Positions 12,072-22,874 of a stretch of 64,000 bases of DNA are shown here, one piece after another. The position numbers and the translations under genes were made by a program. The stretch spans positions 310,001 to 374,000 of the forward strand of contig JBCAML010000008.1 of the NCBI GenBank assembly GCA_038503075.1, read 5' to 3'. Numbering within the stretch: position 1 is the first letter of the stretch; every line of letters begins with the position of its first letter. The notes under the pieces were generated by a model. That model was not told the DNA's origin and made no database searches. It was given only the letters and a program-made list of their open reading frames with translations. Source of the DNA: Gyromitra esculenta (Eukaryota > Ascomycota > Pezizomycetes > Pezizales > Discinaceae).

Positions 12072-13551
12072 ATGGTTAGTTCGCCATTTCCACAACAATT
12101 CGTCTATCTTCCGATTTTGGGCAATGGAGCTGCATGCTCGAGTTCGTGTTTACTGATCTAGCTTTCTAGTCTCTATTACTCCATGGCAATGTGTCATTCG
12201 CGGAGCAGATATATAGTCTTTCCCGTTTTAACACTCCTTTCGACTTTGCTGAGGAGGACCAGCCCCTTAACTGTATAGGCGGCTACCCACAGCTGTCTCA
12301 AAGGTCGATTAAAAGGATAAACCTACTCGATGGAATTGCTCTGCTTATCTGTATGAGAGGAAAAGGAAATGCGGCAGCTGTCGCGCTCGAGCAGAGCACC
12401 GACGGTGTCAAAATTTTCTACTGCAAAACGCGCCGGTGTAGTCAACATGAAAGGGACTACATCAGAGAGCTCCTGAGAATCATTCATCTCGCAACCTATG
12501 GCGAAACAATCACCATACCCCTCCTTCAGTGTGCCATTCCAGTCTGTCATGAGAAAATCAAGTCGCGGCTTCTCAAACTCGTGAATGAAATTGCTGGGTT
12601 TATGATCGTTCGAAAGGGCATCAAAGCTATCATTGGGAAGCTCACCTGGAGGTTTGAACGTCATATACGGAAAATACCGGAAAATAATCTAACTCCGACT
12701 GACTTTCTCGCAAACTTCTTTTCTCATTTGGCTCATCTATGCCAGCACATGGATGGCAAAGGGCTAATATTGTATATGGGGTTCGCTCATAGTATTAGTA
12801 CCTCTCCAGATCTAGGCCTCGCTCTGCCCCATCCCAATATTGTTGGGAGGATCAAAAAGTTTGGCGACTACTTTGGAGCTGCTGTAGCCATCTCAAACTC
12901 TACTAGCGAGAACCGGATTTTCCCGCGACTCAAGGAGTCGTTTACTGTGACTGAGGTGAGTACACTCACTAACTAGTTTACTGCAATTACTAAACTCTCT
13001 AGATTTTCCACCCTGATGTAGAAGTCTCTGAGACCGTAAGTGGCACCTGCAAAGAGATCATTAACCGTTTTGCTATTCAGCGCGGTATGGTCTCTCTGAC
13101 ACTTCCCGATCATCCTACCGCCGACTTAAACTATTCGGCTCCCACTCAGCCTTACACACTTCATCCACCTACTAATATCCACCCTGAAACCACAATGGTC
13201 AAATTCTTAATCCACCGCCGCCGTGCCTCTTCTAAACACACTGGTGCTCCTATCTCCAATTATCTCGAGATCGGTATCTCAAGGCGGATATGTTGGCTTT
13301 GCGCGGAATACATCAAAAAACTAGGATCCCACTATGGATTCTATGAGCCAGCTGGGCCGCCAGGCCTACGCTGGAAGAGGGGACGAGTAGTGCAGTTTAA
13401 AGTTACCTTTAGTAACTACAGAGCGAAAGTTTGTGCAGATTGGAGAATGCCGACATCCATGTCAGAGGTGGAGTTGAGCATGCGTAAGGCGGTCGAGGAA
13501 AAGATGGAACAAGCGGTAAAGTTGGCTAGATCATCGAAGCGAGTGCGATGA
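12072..13551 (+). CDS. OTT_1508-like deaminase-fold protein, copy 1
   Basis: Three exons are proposed: 12072-12074 (ATG only), 12170-12955 and 13003-13551, giving 445 residues. The donor after ATG is GTTAGT and the acceptor TTTCTAG; the second intron is 47 nt (GTGAGT...CTCTAG). The C-terminal exon carries the zinc deaminase signature: H323-P-E325, then C360-W-L-C363 in the context ISRRICWLC. This matches the fungal OTT_1508-like deaminase family (Pfam OTT_1508_deam), a deaminase-superfamily group linked to bacterial polymorphic effector systems. The substrate is unknown. The N-terminal exon is the associated all-alpha region usual in fungal members. The exon 2 length (786 nt), phases and the VTE|intron junction match copy 2 at 16618-18141, though overall identity is low. 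HPE in place of the usual HAE is odd but keeps the zinc ligand and proton-shuttle Glu. Confidence 0.75.
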
Positions 13552-13813
13552 TCGAGAAGAAAAGATTCGGGTTCAGATATCAAAAATGGGAGGAATGGAG
13601 AAAAACGCTTGAGGGGGGTAATATGGATATATACGATTAGTATGGGGAGTGGGGCGGGATGAGGGCTGGAAAATGTCTAGGGATACACATGCCTTCTGTT
13701 GTGGGATGAAAGCGATGGTAAATTGGAGAATTCGTTTAGATAATGCTAATTACTTTGAGCCCATAAGCGAATAAGTTTAAATATAGATTCTAATATTTCA
13801 TTCAACATCCTAA

Positions 13814-13822
13814 ATTACGTGT
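13814..13822. repeat. 9-bp target site duplication, left
   Basis: ATTACGTGT directly abuts the left terminal inverted repeat and is repeated exactly at 15143-15151. Confidence 0.85.
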
Positions 13823-15142
13823 ACGGCGGCCTATAGCAACCATCCCGCCATAATTCAAAAGTCAAAAGTTGAAAATGCCCCCCAAGTTTTTTTTCTCTCA
13901 GAATAAATTGTAAAATTAAGGTAAGATTCTGGCATACCTGGAGAGGCCCTCCTAAGGCTCCGGCTGCCTGCAAAGTGTCTCTTCAAGTCCGAAATAGTGC
14001 AGGTAGTGGTCGGTATTTTGAGAGAAAGTTTCACGGGTTAAGGATTGGATAAGGGTTAGGTTTTGGTTTGAGGATTGTTATAATGTTTTGGGTTGTTGAA
14101 TAATGCTATTGTATTTCGGGTGTTTTCGGGTATTGGGTTTTGTTGAGAAAGCGGGGTATTTAAGTGATGGATTTCGGTCATTCTTTGTTTTGTTCTCTTC
14201 TTTCCTTAAGCAACGTTCTTACCTTACTTCTACTGTATTACATTAATACTACCTCGATTCTACCTCAGAATCCTCGCAGTCGCTGTCGCTGTGAAAACCT
14301 TTACACTTAACTCGCCTTGAGTTAGACCCACATAGGACCTGTAGAAACATCATGACTCTCGTCGCTTGACCTCTCACTTAAGTAGCACTGCTCACCTTTA
14401 GGGATACTGGAGGGCTTAACGAGGGATCAAACCGTGAGAGAAAGCCCTAACCCTGAAGATTGTAGGATCCGTACTAGCATCCACCCACATAGCATAATAA
14501 CCTGGCTTGGATACTTCCTTATTAGAAATTAAATGCACATATCTTCTCCTTAATCCCCCCCCCAAGCAAGCCCTATATGGAGCTGCTTGATAACAGGATC
14601 AAGATCCCTAGAAATGCCTATATACCACTCACCTGACAGTCGGATTAGTTTTGGGGGAGCTGGAGTGTAGGACAGGGTGGGAAGCGCTGGGGAGAGCGGC
14701 GGGCACTAGGGAGAGCGGCGGGCACTGGGTGTAATATACATATATCGCTTAGTAGTTCAAGAGGATTGACTATATTGCACATACTCATAAACTTAAGGAC
14801 AGTGTGAAAGGAGAGTGATCATGATGCGTCTACTAGCAGCTCGTCCTGTGCCTCCAGTACGTGCAGTGTCTGTGCCTAGTGGGTTACTAGTGTGCTTAGT
14901 GAGTATGTAGAAAATCGTCGGATTTACAGGGTTAGGGTTGTCTTCACAAAATTCACTACTATCTGCAGTATTTTGGGCCTGAAGAGACACTTTGCAGGCA
15001 GCCGGAGCCTTAGGAGGGCCTCTCCAGGTATGCCAGAATCTTACCTTAATTTTACAATTTATTCTGAGAGAAAAAAAACTTGGGGGGCATTTTCAACTTT
15101 TGACTTTTGAATTATGGCGGGATGGTTGCTATAGGCCGCCGT
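13823..15142. mobile_element. Non-autonomous Mutator-like (MULE-type) element
   Basis: A 1,320-bp insertion bounded by perfect inverted repeats of 163 bp: 13823-13985 and 14980-15142, both starting ACGGCGGCC at the outside. The similarity continues imperfectly for roughly 25 bp inward. A 9-bp direct duplication, ATTACGTGT, flanks it. Long terminal repeats plus 9-bp duplications are the hallmark of Mutator-like elements. The interior has no transposase frame. It holds a 19-bp tandem duplication (GGAGAGCGGCGGGCACTAG-like, 14691-14728), TTAGGGTT-like words near 14050 and 14930, and a C/T-rich stretch. The perfect arm identity suggests recent insertion and no visible RIP. It separates the two deaminase paralogs. 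Confidence 0.85.
14691..14728. repeat. Two tandem 19-bp units inside the MULE-like element
   Basis: GGAGAGCGGCGGGCACTAG is followed directly by a copy differing in one base (TGG at the end). It is a minor internal satellite-like duplication. Confidence 0.8.
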
Positions 15143-15151
15143 ATTACGTGT
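15143..15151. repeat. 9-bp target site duplication, right
   Basis: ATTACGTGT, identical to 13814-13822 and abutting the right arm of the element. Confidence 0.85.
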
Positions 15152-16617
15152 ATTCCTGTAATATGGAAAAAAAGAGCGTTACCCTCTCGCACGCCCTTAA
15201 GTGAGGGAATGATAAAGTAGACAGTTTTGAAGGCACAAGGGGCTAGGAAACCTAAAATTACATATGCATCTAACCTAGGTTTTACCTATATTACTAATCT
15301 TTTTAACCATTTCGTCTTTCCGAGGCTAATTTCATCTCTCATTTGATAGAAAGTCGTCAGTAAATGTCATAAGAAGTAAGTCCTATAATACTACACGTAT
15401 GTAGTATTATTTCGATACATGCGGTTTCTAGTCCAATAGCCCGGAGGACAGATAGATAGATAGATTTGTCATTCACGCATCCAACCCGTAGGTTATGGCG
15501 GTTAGCCCGGAGGACGCACCAGGAGACGTAATATATATTTCTTGTGACGCGACTTATACGGGTTGGTGAATTTGTCCGTCCTCTATCCTCTATCTATAAG
15601 AGGATGTTGGAGAAGCTTCCTAATACGGAGTGCCTCCACGGGCGTGGTTTCGGAGTCGGAAATGATTGAGAGACAGGTACCCGAGCACACGGGCACTTAG
15701 CACCCGAAGAGCTATTTAGATAGGGGTCGTATGCCCACTTCTAGCAAGCAAGCAAGCCTAAACAATCAAGCAATCGGGTCTTCTATTCCTCCCTACGTGC
15801 CCCAATATTACAACAGAGGAAATGTCCATCATGTCGAGTGATGGTTGGTGATAACGTTGAACCCAAGGTGATATTTTTACAAGGATTGAGCCACCATGTA
15901 CTTAAATCTCTGAAGCGTCTCAGCGTCTCAAGAAATTAGAGAGCATTATTATTATTATTTTAGGGGGAGGGTTTCTTAGGATAGTCACGACTATACCGAA
16001 TGTGTTAAAACGGTGTAGAAATGAGATTTAGGAAAGCATTCAATAATACGTGTTTAGTAAGACTTATCCAGTTCCCGTTAACGTTTAGACCTTCTGTTAA
16101 GTGAGAGTTTGGTAGATGAATCTTGTGAGTACATGTGCTTTGGTAGGAAATTGGCCAAAATCACCATAGTTATAAGTCGCTCTCCGCCGTGTGTTGCCGG
16201 ATAAACACTGAATGGCTAGGAGCTGGCTATGTCCAATTATTTGCAAAACAGCATATGATTTTTTTCTCTGTGGCCCTGGACTCTTTTTAGGGGTGCGAGT
16301 GTAAGTGTCCTGAAAGACAGGTCAGCAATACCTAATGAGGAAAGTGTTGTAATGCGTAATGAAGTTGGATGGATTCGCGCGAGAATATATCACCGCGTGC
16401 TATAAACCGTAAAACGAAGGTATTGCGAGAGTTTCTCGGCGGGATTTTCACTCGCACTAAAGGTGGGCCTGGGACCTGCTCAAATTTTTCCTTCTGCAGA
16501 CTTCAATAACAAACTACCACTCATAATTTTCTTCCTTATTACTAACAATTGGAGGAAAAAAATCTTTAACATCTTACTGTCAACGACCTAAATTGCCCTG
16601 TGTATCCTTTTATCGTT
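15152..16617. other. Intergenic region with simple repeats
   Basis: Upstream of the second deaminase-like gene. It contains a short (GATA)n run near 15450-15466, a (TTA)n run near 15948-15960, and the inverted pair CCAACCCGTA / TACGGGTTGG about 75 bp apart near 15482 and 15557. Two copies of AGCCCGGAGGAC lie near 15439 and 15504. No gene seen. Confidence 0.5.
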
Positions 16618-18141
16618 ATGGTTGGTTTTCTTCTTTCGTCCGAATTTAACTTGAACTCTTACACACGTACTAATATCTACCAATAGTCTAAACCTGGTGA
16701 TATCGTCAATGTACCGTTTAGAGAGCAGCTCCACCTTTTGTCAGTCGTCATGCCTTTGGGAGGCTACAAAAGGCAGGTGGATCGGCATCGAATGACAATC
16801 GCGAAGCGCCTCGATTTACTAAATGATATTTCTCTCCTGCTCTGCACTGGAGCGGAAGGGGAACAGACGGCCACAGCGGTCACGTATGAGAATACCGGTA
16901 GCGGAATCCATATATACTACTGCAAGAATCGACCATGTAAAGAAGAGGAGAAAAAGTACATCGCTCGTCTCCTAGATATCGTCAAAGATGGCGTGAACCC
17001 GGATCTTTTGGCTCAGGATATCCTACGACATGTGATTACTGGGTGTCGGGGGAAAATTGTGTCAAGGTTTAATAAACTTGCGCGCGAAATTTCCCTTCTT
17101 CAAGATCTATCATCGAATGGAGATATATCGTTTAATCCGTCGGTGGATTTCGAGCATTATGTTCGAACAGCAGATTTACTTGGAAGATCTGTGCCGGAGG
17201 ATATGCAGATGGACCAACTAATGAACATAGTGATGGATGCTGTGGTATTTGATAATGATAACCTAGATCCGGAGAAGGTGGAGGACTTTCTAAGGATAAT
17301 GCACCGCATCGCATCCGCTAGCGACGTACAGACAGTTATTGGCCAGCATCCTGTGTTGCTTTGGCGTTTGCGAAGGATGGGAAGCATATTTGGTGCAGTG
17401 GAGCATATCGCCCTCGCCACCCTGTACGATCGCCGTATAGCTCCTAGCAAAAAGCTGATGACCATTACTGAAGTGAGTTATAACGAATAGCTTTTTTCCC
17501 CATTCTCTTAAGAGTTGAGCTGACAATTATAGGTCTGCCCACCTTCGCCAATGCTTGAATCTATTAGTACCCGTGCGTATGGCGACCCTATACATATTCT
17601 CAACAGACTCGCCAAAGCAAGTGGAAGGAAGCCGCTCAGGAAGGAGGCCTTGAAAACCCTCTGCCAACACTATGATCCAATCGCTAGGCCATACACCAAT
17701 CCAGGTGTATTAGAAACCCAGGTTAAAGTCTCTGTTCATTGCGAGTTGAACCTACTAAGCTTTATGGCCAAGCGTCGTCTCGAAACTCACAAACGGCAAC
17801 CCGTTTGCCTGAATATTGAAATTGGCACATCTAGGCCGGTTTGCTGGATGTGTCATGCTTATATGAATCAGATGGAGAAATCCTGCACACCACCATATCC
17901 ACATCGTTATGAGCCCCAGCCCCAGAACCTCAGATGTATCTTCACGGAATATACAAATAGAATACACGCGGATTGGAAGATGCCTGGCTGTTGCCCTGTG
18001 GGCTTTGACTACCAATTCCCAGGAAAAACTGTCTCCAAGATGATCGAAGAAATCATAGATCTTTGTAGTGATTATGAACGTGAGAACTATCGTCCGAACC
18101 ATGAAGCGTATTATTTGATAATGTTCATTTCTAATCGTTGA
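16618..18141 (+). CDS. OTT_1508-like deaminase-fold protein, copy 2
   Basis: Proposed exons are 16618-16620 (ATG only), 16687-17472 (786 nt, the same length as in copy 1) and 17533-18141, giving 465 residues. The donor after ATG is GTTGGT; the acceptor ACCAATAG is preceded by a TACTAAT branch-like site. Intron 2 (60 nt) interrupts TITE|V at the same place and phase as in copy 1. The deaminase motif is complete: H332-C-E334 and C367-W-M-C370 (SRPVCWMC). Exon 2 shares LLNDISLLLC, IHIYYCKNRPC and LLDIV with the LLDGIALLIC, VKIFYCKTRRC and LLRII of copy 1. The start is inferred from this parallel; the first in-frame ATG of exon 2 would be at 16750. Function is unknown; nucleotide or nucleic-acid deamination is the family-level guess. 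Confidence 0.75.
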
Positions 18142-19260
18142 CTGGTCTAGATATAGGTGATGTTGATTTTCACAACAATACGTAATACTAAGAATGGGCC
18201 GACTTTGCTTCTTACGAAAAATGGAGGATAGGTTTCATTACCACGAAAACCCTTATAGCGATTATCAGCTATTTATGTTTCATGAAGTTCGTGTCGGGTG
18301 CATTTAGTTTGTTTCCTTCCCTTAGATCTTTTGCTTGTTTGGTTTTCTTGTCTAGGCTTCGTGGAGTAGCTTAATGGTCAGCTTGTGGGAGAAGGGATGC
18401 GGGGGCATTGAGCAGGATGGGTCGAAAAGCGTATGTAAAGATGGAATTTAATTTTTTACAAACTACATAAGTTGTACATGTACAATTATACTACATACGC
18501 ATAAAATGATGATATTAAAGAAAAGAGAAAGGATATGTGAATGTTCGGAACGCCGGTATTACATGTATTTTTAGGCGGTAGAGAATAGGCCTGTACAGGA
18601 GACTGTAGGATTTCCAGACCCCGAAGGAACATTACTACTTTTTTATGGTATTCGAGAAAATTATGTTCGTTACTAGGAAAGTTTTCCCTACGTCCGAATA
18701 AATACAATATAACCTTTGCGCCTCATGGCTTATTTCCAAAGCCCTACATGTAAAAATCCTGTCACATTTTCGGACCCGCTTGTCTAAGTTCGCTCACCTC
18801 AGGTGTGGAAAGTGGGACTAGAAGATAAACATTATTCAAAGTACATACACATAGTCGCTGGGTTGCTGGGCTGAATAGAGGTACATGTATCTAACCGTTT
18901 GAGAAAAAAGTAAGACATTACGAAACCCTTCTATGCAGCTATTTTTCCCATTCAGCTGTCCTAGACTCATTGTATTAAATCATTTCAGTCACTTAACCTT
19001 ACATATAGTGTGTGGCTATGTACTGCCCAAGAGCGAGAGCTCGTTCCAAAAGTATGTAGCAGGGTGAGTGCTATGTAATGTAAGGCCATCCGTCTGCACA
19101 GTAAGCCCGCCACCCTTTCGTCTGTGCTCCACTTCCTTCCTTCTTCTCTTCCTTCTTCCTCTCTTCCCATCCCTCGCTGCCGAAATACTCGCTCCTTAGT
19201 TATCACTCGTACTACCAATACCCCCCCAAAATCATCACCAAGCCTCTCATCTTTGACACG
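18142..19260. other. Intergenic region with TACATGTA cluster and pyrimidine tract
   Basis: Four TACATGTA palindromes start at 18475, 18560, 18745 and 18882. A nearly pure C/T tract at about 19127-19176 lies 85-135 bp before the CFEM start codon and probably belongs to its core promoter or leader, as such tracts are common in fungal promoters. No gene seen. Confidence 0.55.
18475..18889. repeat. TACATGTA palindrome cluster B (4 copies)
   Basis: Starts at 18475, 18560, 18745 and 18882, in the intergenic DNA 370-790 bp before the CFEM gene. Confidence 0.85.
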
Positions 19261-20159
19261 ATGCTTTCCATCAAAACCCTCTTTCCTCTCATCTTTCTCC
19301 CTTTCTCTACCCTCGCTCAGTCCGTTCTCAGTCCGGTTCCTTGCACCCTTATATGCATTGAGAGATCCCTCTTCACGACAAAATGCAAGGGGGCTCAGAA
19401 TGGGCTCACCGATCCTTCGGCACTCCCTTGTCTTTGTGAGGATAAGGTCTTTCTCAGAGAGGCTATCAATTGTATTCTCAATTCGGGTGAATGTATGTAT
19501 TTCTTCATTCACTCACTTTGATCTCGCTGCTCCCTTCTATGATCAAAGATTTCCATCTCCTCTTTCACTGGTTGTGCTAACAAAGTCGCTGGTATGCAGG
19601 CCGTAGTGCCAAGGATAAGCAGGACTCGTTTATATATGCTGCTGGTCTTTGCAAATCTAATGGTATCGAGCTTCCTGGTGACACTCCAGCTGATCTTCCG
19701 GCCGCTTTTGGTGTTTCCTACACAATGACAGACAACACCTTGGCTACCAAACCTACAGCCGCCACTACCTTTCCCATCGAAATCAGCGCTACGATAGAAA
19801 CCTCGACCGTCACTGAAACTATCACGACCGTGACTGCGGTTCCAACTTCCGTTACCTGTGAGCCATCTTTCGTCGAAAATGCTACCTATGTTGTGGTGGT
19901 CTCGAAGAACTCTACATCTACGTATACGTTTTCCCCGACGTCCACCAGAGGAAATTGTGGGAACTCTACCATGACCATCCCGCTTATAACGACTAGGAAG
20001 AGTACTATGACAGCCACCCGTAAAGCTACTGTAACACGCTCGTCCAGCACAGAGACAGCGCCAATCAGCACCACTACGGACGCCTCAGGAGCTCAGAATA
20101 CTATCACTCACAGTGGATTCATGTTGGCCTTTTTGGGATTGGTCATGTGGCTTGTGTAG
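19261..20159 (+). CDS. CFEM-domain GPI-anchored surface protein
   Basis: Exons 19261-19492 and 19600-20159 (107-nt intron, GTATGT...TATGCAG, phase 1) give 263 residues. Residues 1-20 form a signal peptide ending at TLAQ. Eight cysteines at 28, 32, 42, 57, 59, 71, 78 and 95 give the CFEM spacing, including the CxC pair (PCLC). Residues about 110-240 are Ser/Thr-rich with NST/NAT-type sequons, and the C terminus is a hydrophobic GPI signal (FMLAFLGLVMWLV). CFEM proteins act at the fungal surface in haem/iron uptake, adhesion or host interaction. The Asp usually three residues before the CxC, the axial haem ligand in Candida Csa2, is Ala54 here; D51 is displaced. Haem binding is therefore doubtful. 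Confidence 0.85.
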
Positions 20160-21447
20160 ATGGTGGAAACCTACTTTCGCTAGGTACGCCGAAGTGAAAG
20201 GCTCGCGTGGAGGAATACAATTGTCTTCCCTTATCTTTTCGTTTCTTTAACCGGGTACAAATGTCTTGTTTTCTCTTGAGATTTCTTCACATGGTTTAGT
20301 AAAATCTTTCAACTGTAGGCTAATACTACTACCGTTATAATAGTCGTATGCAATGATTTGTTTGTGGGATTAAATAGTCGGTCATGCTCTCTCACTCGAT
20401 AATCTGAACCACTTTAAGTGCCAGATATATATATGATATATATATATAGGTTTCCTGGGTTCACGTCTTTCGGCGGGACAACGGTTCAGAAAGATTATAA
20501 TCCTACGCCAAAAGGGATACATGCCCTCTGCGTTAGGATCTTTCACTCAACTCCACAGGCTCGGTAGAAGCTTTAGCTACCATGAGGGTTCTCGGGCCGA
20601 CATATTCGGCGCCCAAAGAAACCCTCCTTTAGCACGACTTCTATGGCTTTCTTGGGCACAATATAGGGCTTGATTTCCGTTTTTGGTTTCCCTTTCTCAT
20701 ACATTCTTCCACCGCGCTGCACAGATATACAGATATATTCATTATCTCCAACGTTAAAGACGATAACGATAAGACGCACACATAATGATAAAGACACAAA
20801 TGTGCGTTGTCGCTAAGGTAGATTTATTTATTGTGTATTCGGCGCACATAGCTGCCGCTATGGCTACAAAAATAGACTAAAGAAGCTAAATCAAATAGGA
20901 AAGCGTGGTACTGCCCTCGGATCTGGTTGTGTTGTATGTACTTTTCCTCGCCAAAATTGTGTTTCCAATCGGAGCTCACTTATTCAAAAGTCTTTATCTT
21001 CCTACAAAAAATTATAAAAATGGCAAAAATAGTATAAACGGTAAATTCAGAGCCAGTAAGTATATCGAGGGCCTCGCTCTTCTGCGGGAAGCTATTTGGT
21101 AGAAAATTCGTTGGCTAGAGTTTGCTAGTCTTGGTGTATTTTGGCCACTGTTTCGCGGCTTATCGCACGCGTCTGTACCTCACTCGGGAATTAATAACGA
21201 CTGCTACTTGAGTACTACTTACCTGCCGATGGAGTGTTCTAGAACCGATTACTCAAGGATACGATTTCTGTGGGAATATAGGGAAAGGATGGGAACGGGA
21301 AGTGGTCCCAAACGAACCCCGCTCTCAACCCCGCGCTTTCCTTAAGACGTCTGACGGGATAAGCTTGGACGAATAAATCCTCCCATTCTCCCATCGCTTC
21401 GCTTCCATCAGTATCACCGCCCAGAATATTCCGAGAAACCTACCGAC
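20160..21447. other. Intergenic region
   Basis: No coding gene recognised. It contains an AT-only near-palindrome at about 20424-20448 (ATATATATATGATATATATAT-type). The minus-strand frame at 20573-20797 and the plus-strand frame at 20905-21102 are short and unsupported. Confidence 0.5.
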
Positions 21448-22504
21448 ATGGCATCCGAGCCTCATAAGCGGACCGTTGACAGCCCTAAAAGTTTCCTTCC
21501 CTTCCAGCTACTGTGCATGTACTTTCTAGTACTGGTGGATGCTTCCTAACTAACTTGGGAACTTTCGACAGTCTGGGCAACGCTCCTGACGAACACGAAC
21601 TATCTCGTCGGGGTACTAACTCTCAACTTCGCGCTGAAACTTCATGGCACGAAGTATCCATTGGTAGTTCTGTACACGGATTCGCTGGGGTCTGAAGCTC
21701 ACGAGGCGCTGGATCGTCGGGGAATTCTGAAAGAACGAATTGAATACTTGTCGCCAAGAGTAGCTAAAGATTTTAAAGAGGACGTGCGGTTTCTTGAGTG
21801 CTGGAGTATGCATTTTCTCTTCGCAAAGTCGTGACCTTTTTAAGGCGCTGGGCAAGCTAATGCGTATTTCAGCCAAGCTTCAAGTATTCGCACTCACCGA
21901 CTACGAGCGCATAATACTACTTGATAGTGATATGATAGTCCTCAAAAATATGGATGAACTCATGGACGTTACCCTCGACATCACGGGTAACAGCGTGCTC
22001 GCTGCTTCCCCTGCCTGCGTCTGCAATCCGATGAAAAAGGAACGCTATCCATCCAACTGGACCCCAGCTACCTGCGGGTATACTCTTCAACACGCCAATC
22101 CAGCAGCTGCCGCGACTGAGGGTCCTCCCAATGACTTTGGAATCGGGATGTTCAACAGTGGATTATTAGTCCTTCAGCCATCACTCGATCTATATAAGGA
22201 AATACTTGTCCCACTAGATAATCCGGCTAGGACAGAGACATATACACTCGCTGATCAGAGCTTGCTGTCGGATGTGTTCAGTAAAAGGTGGAAACCGTTG
22301 CCGTACATATACAACGCATTGAAGACACTACGTTGGTGTCATAAAGAGATTTGGCGTGACGAGGATGTAAAGAATGTTCATTATATTCTTGCTCCAAAGC
22401 CGTGGGTTGTTAGGGAGAGTGAGGATGAGACACATAAGTGGTGGTGGGATGCCAACGACCAGAGGTTGGCGGAAGAGAAGTCGAAAGGAATCGAGGACAA
22501 GTAA
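21448..22504 (+). CDS. GT8-family glycosyltransferase
   Basis: Three exons are inferred: 21448-21490, 21572-21805 and 21873-22504, giving 302 residues. It belongs to the glycogenin/galactinol-synthase-like GT8 group common in ascomycetes, retaining transferases with a GT-A fold. Exon 2 begins with WATLLTNTNYLVGVLTLNFAL and has VVLYTDS, the nucleotide-sugar binding region. The metal-binding DxD is D110-S-D112 in LLDSDMIV. FNSGLLVLQPS and DQSLLSD follow, and HYILAPKPW supplies the C-terminal His/Lys motif. No signal peptide or membrane segment is seen, so it is probably cytosolic. Intron 2 (67 nt, GTATGC...TTTCAG) is secure. The first intron uses a weak donor, GTTTCC at 21491, so the extreme N terminus is uncertain. 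The gene is convergent with the Pir-like gene, 370 bp away. Confidence 0.85.
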
Positions 22505-22874
22505 TAATGCATGGATGGCCCCAAAGATGGTTTGAATGTTAGATTTTTCTTTTTGGATCCGATCTCTTTAGGAAATTATACCTTTTCTATTTGTTTATTC
22601 TTTCCTCCCCATATATTTAAAGACAAATGGTTTATTGGAGACAAATAATGAACATGAAGCTTTTGACAAAATCGCATGCTCACAAGACAGGGGAGTTTCT
22701 CGATACGGAGTTGTTAGGGTGCGGAAAAAACGCAAGGATGCTTGGTGGCGCTCTCTTTCGTCCGATTCACAGACCCCCCCCTCTTCTCCATTCGAAAAAT
22801 GAACACCAAACGATCAAGATAAGAGCTAACGAATAACGAAAAACAAATCATAGAAACTAATCAACCTTCAACAG

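Noticed and set aside
11727..12161. 144-codon frame upstream of deaminase copy 1
   Set aside because: Overlaps the proposed ATG exon and first intron of that gene, and shows no domain or conservation with the region before copy 2.
20424..20448. AT palindrome as a replication origin or terminator
   Set aside because: A simple AT microsatellite with no other supporting signal.
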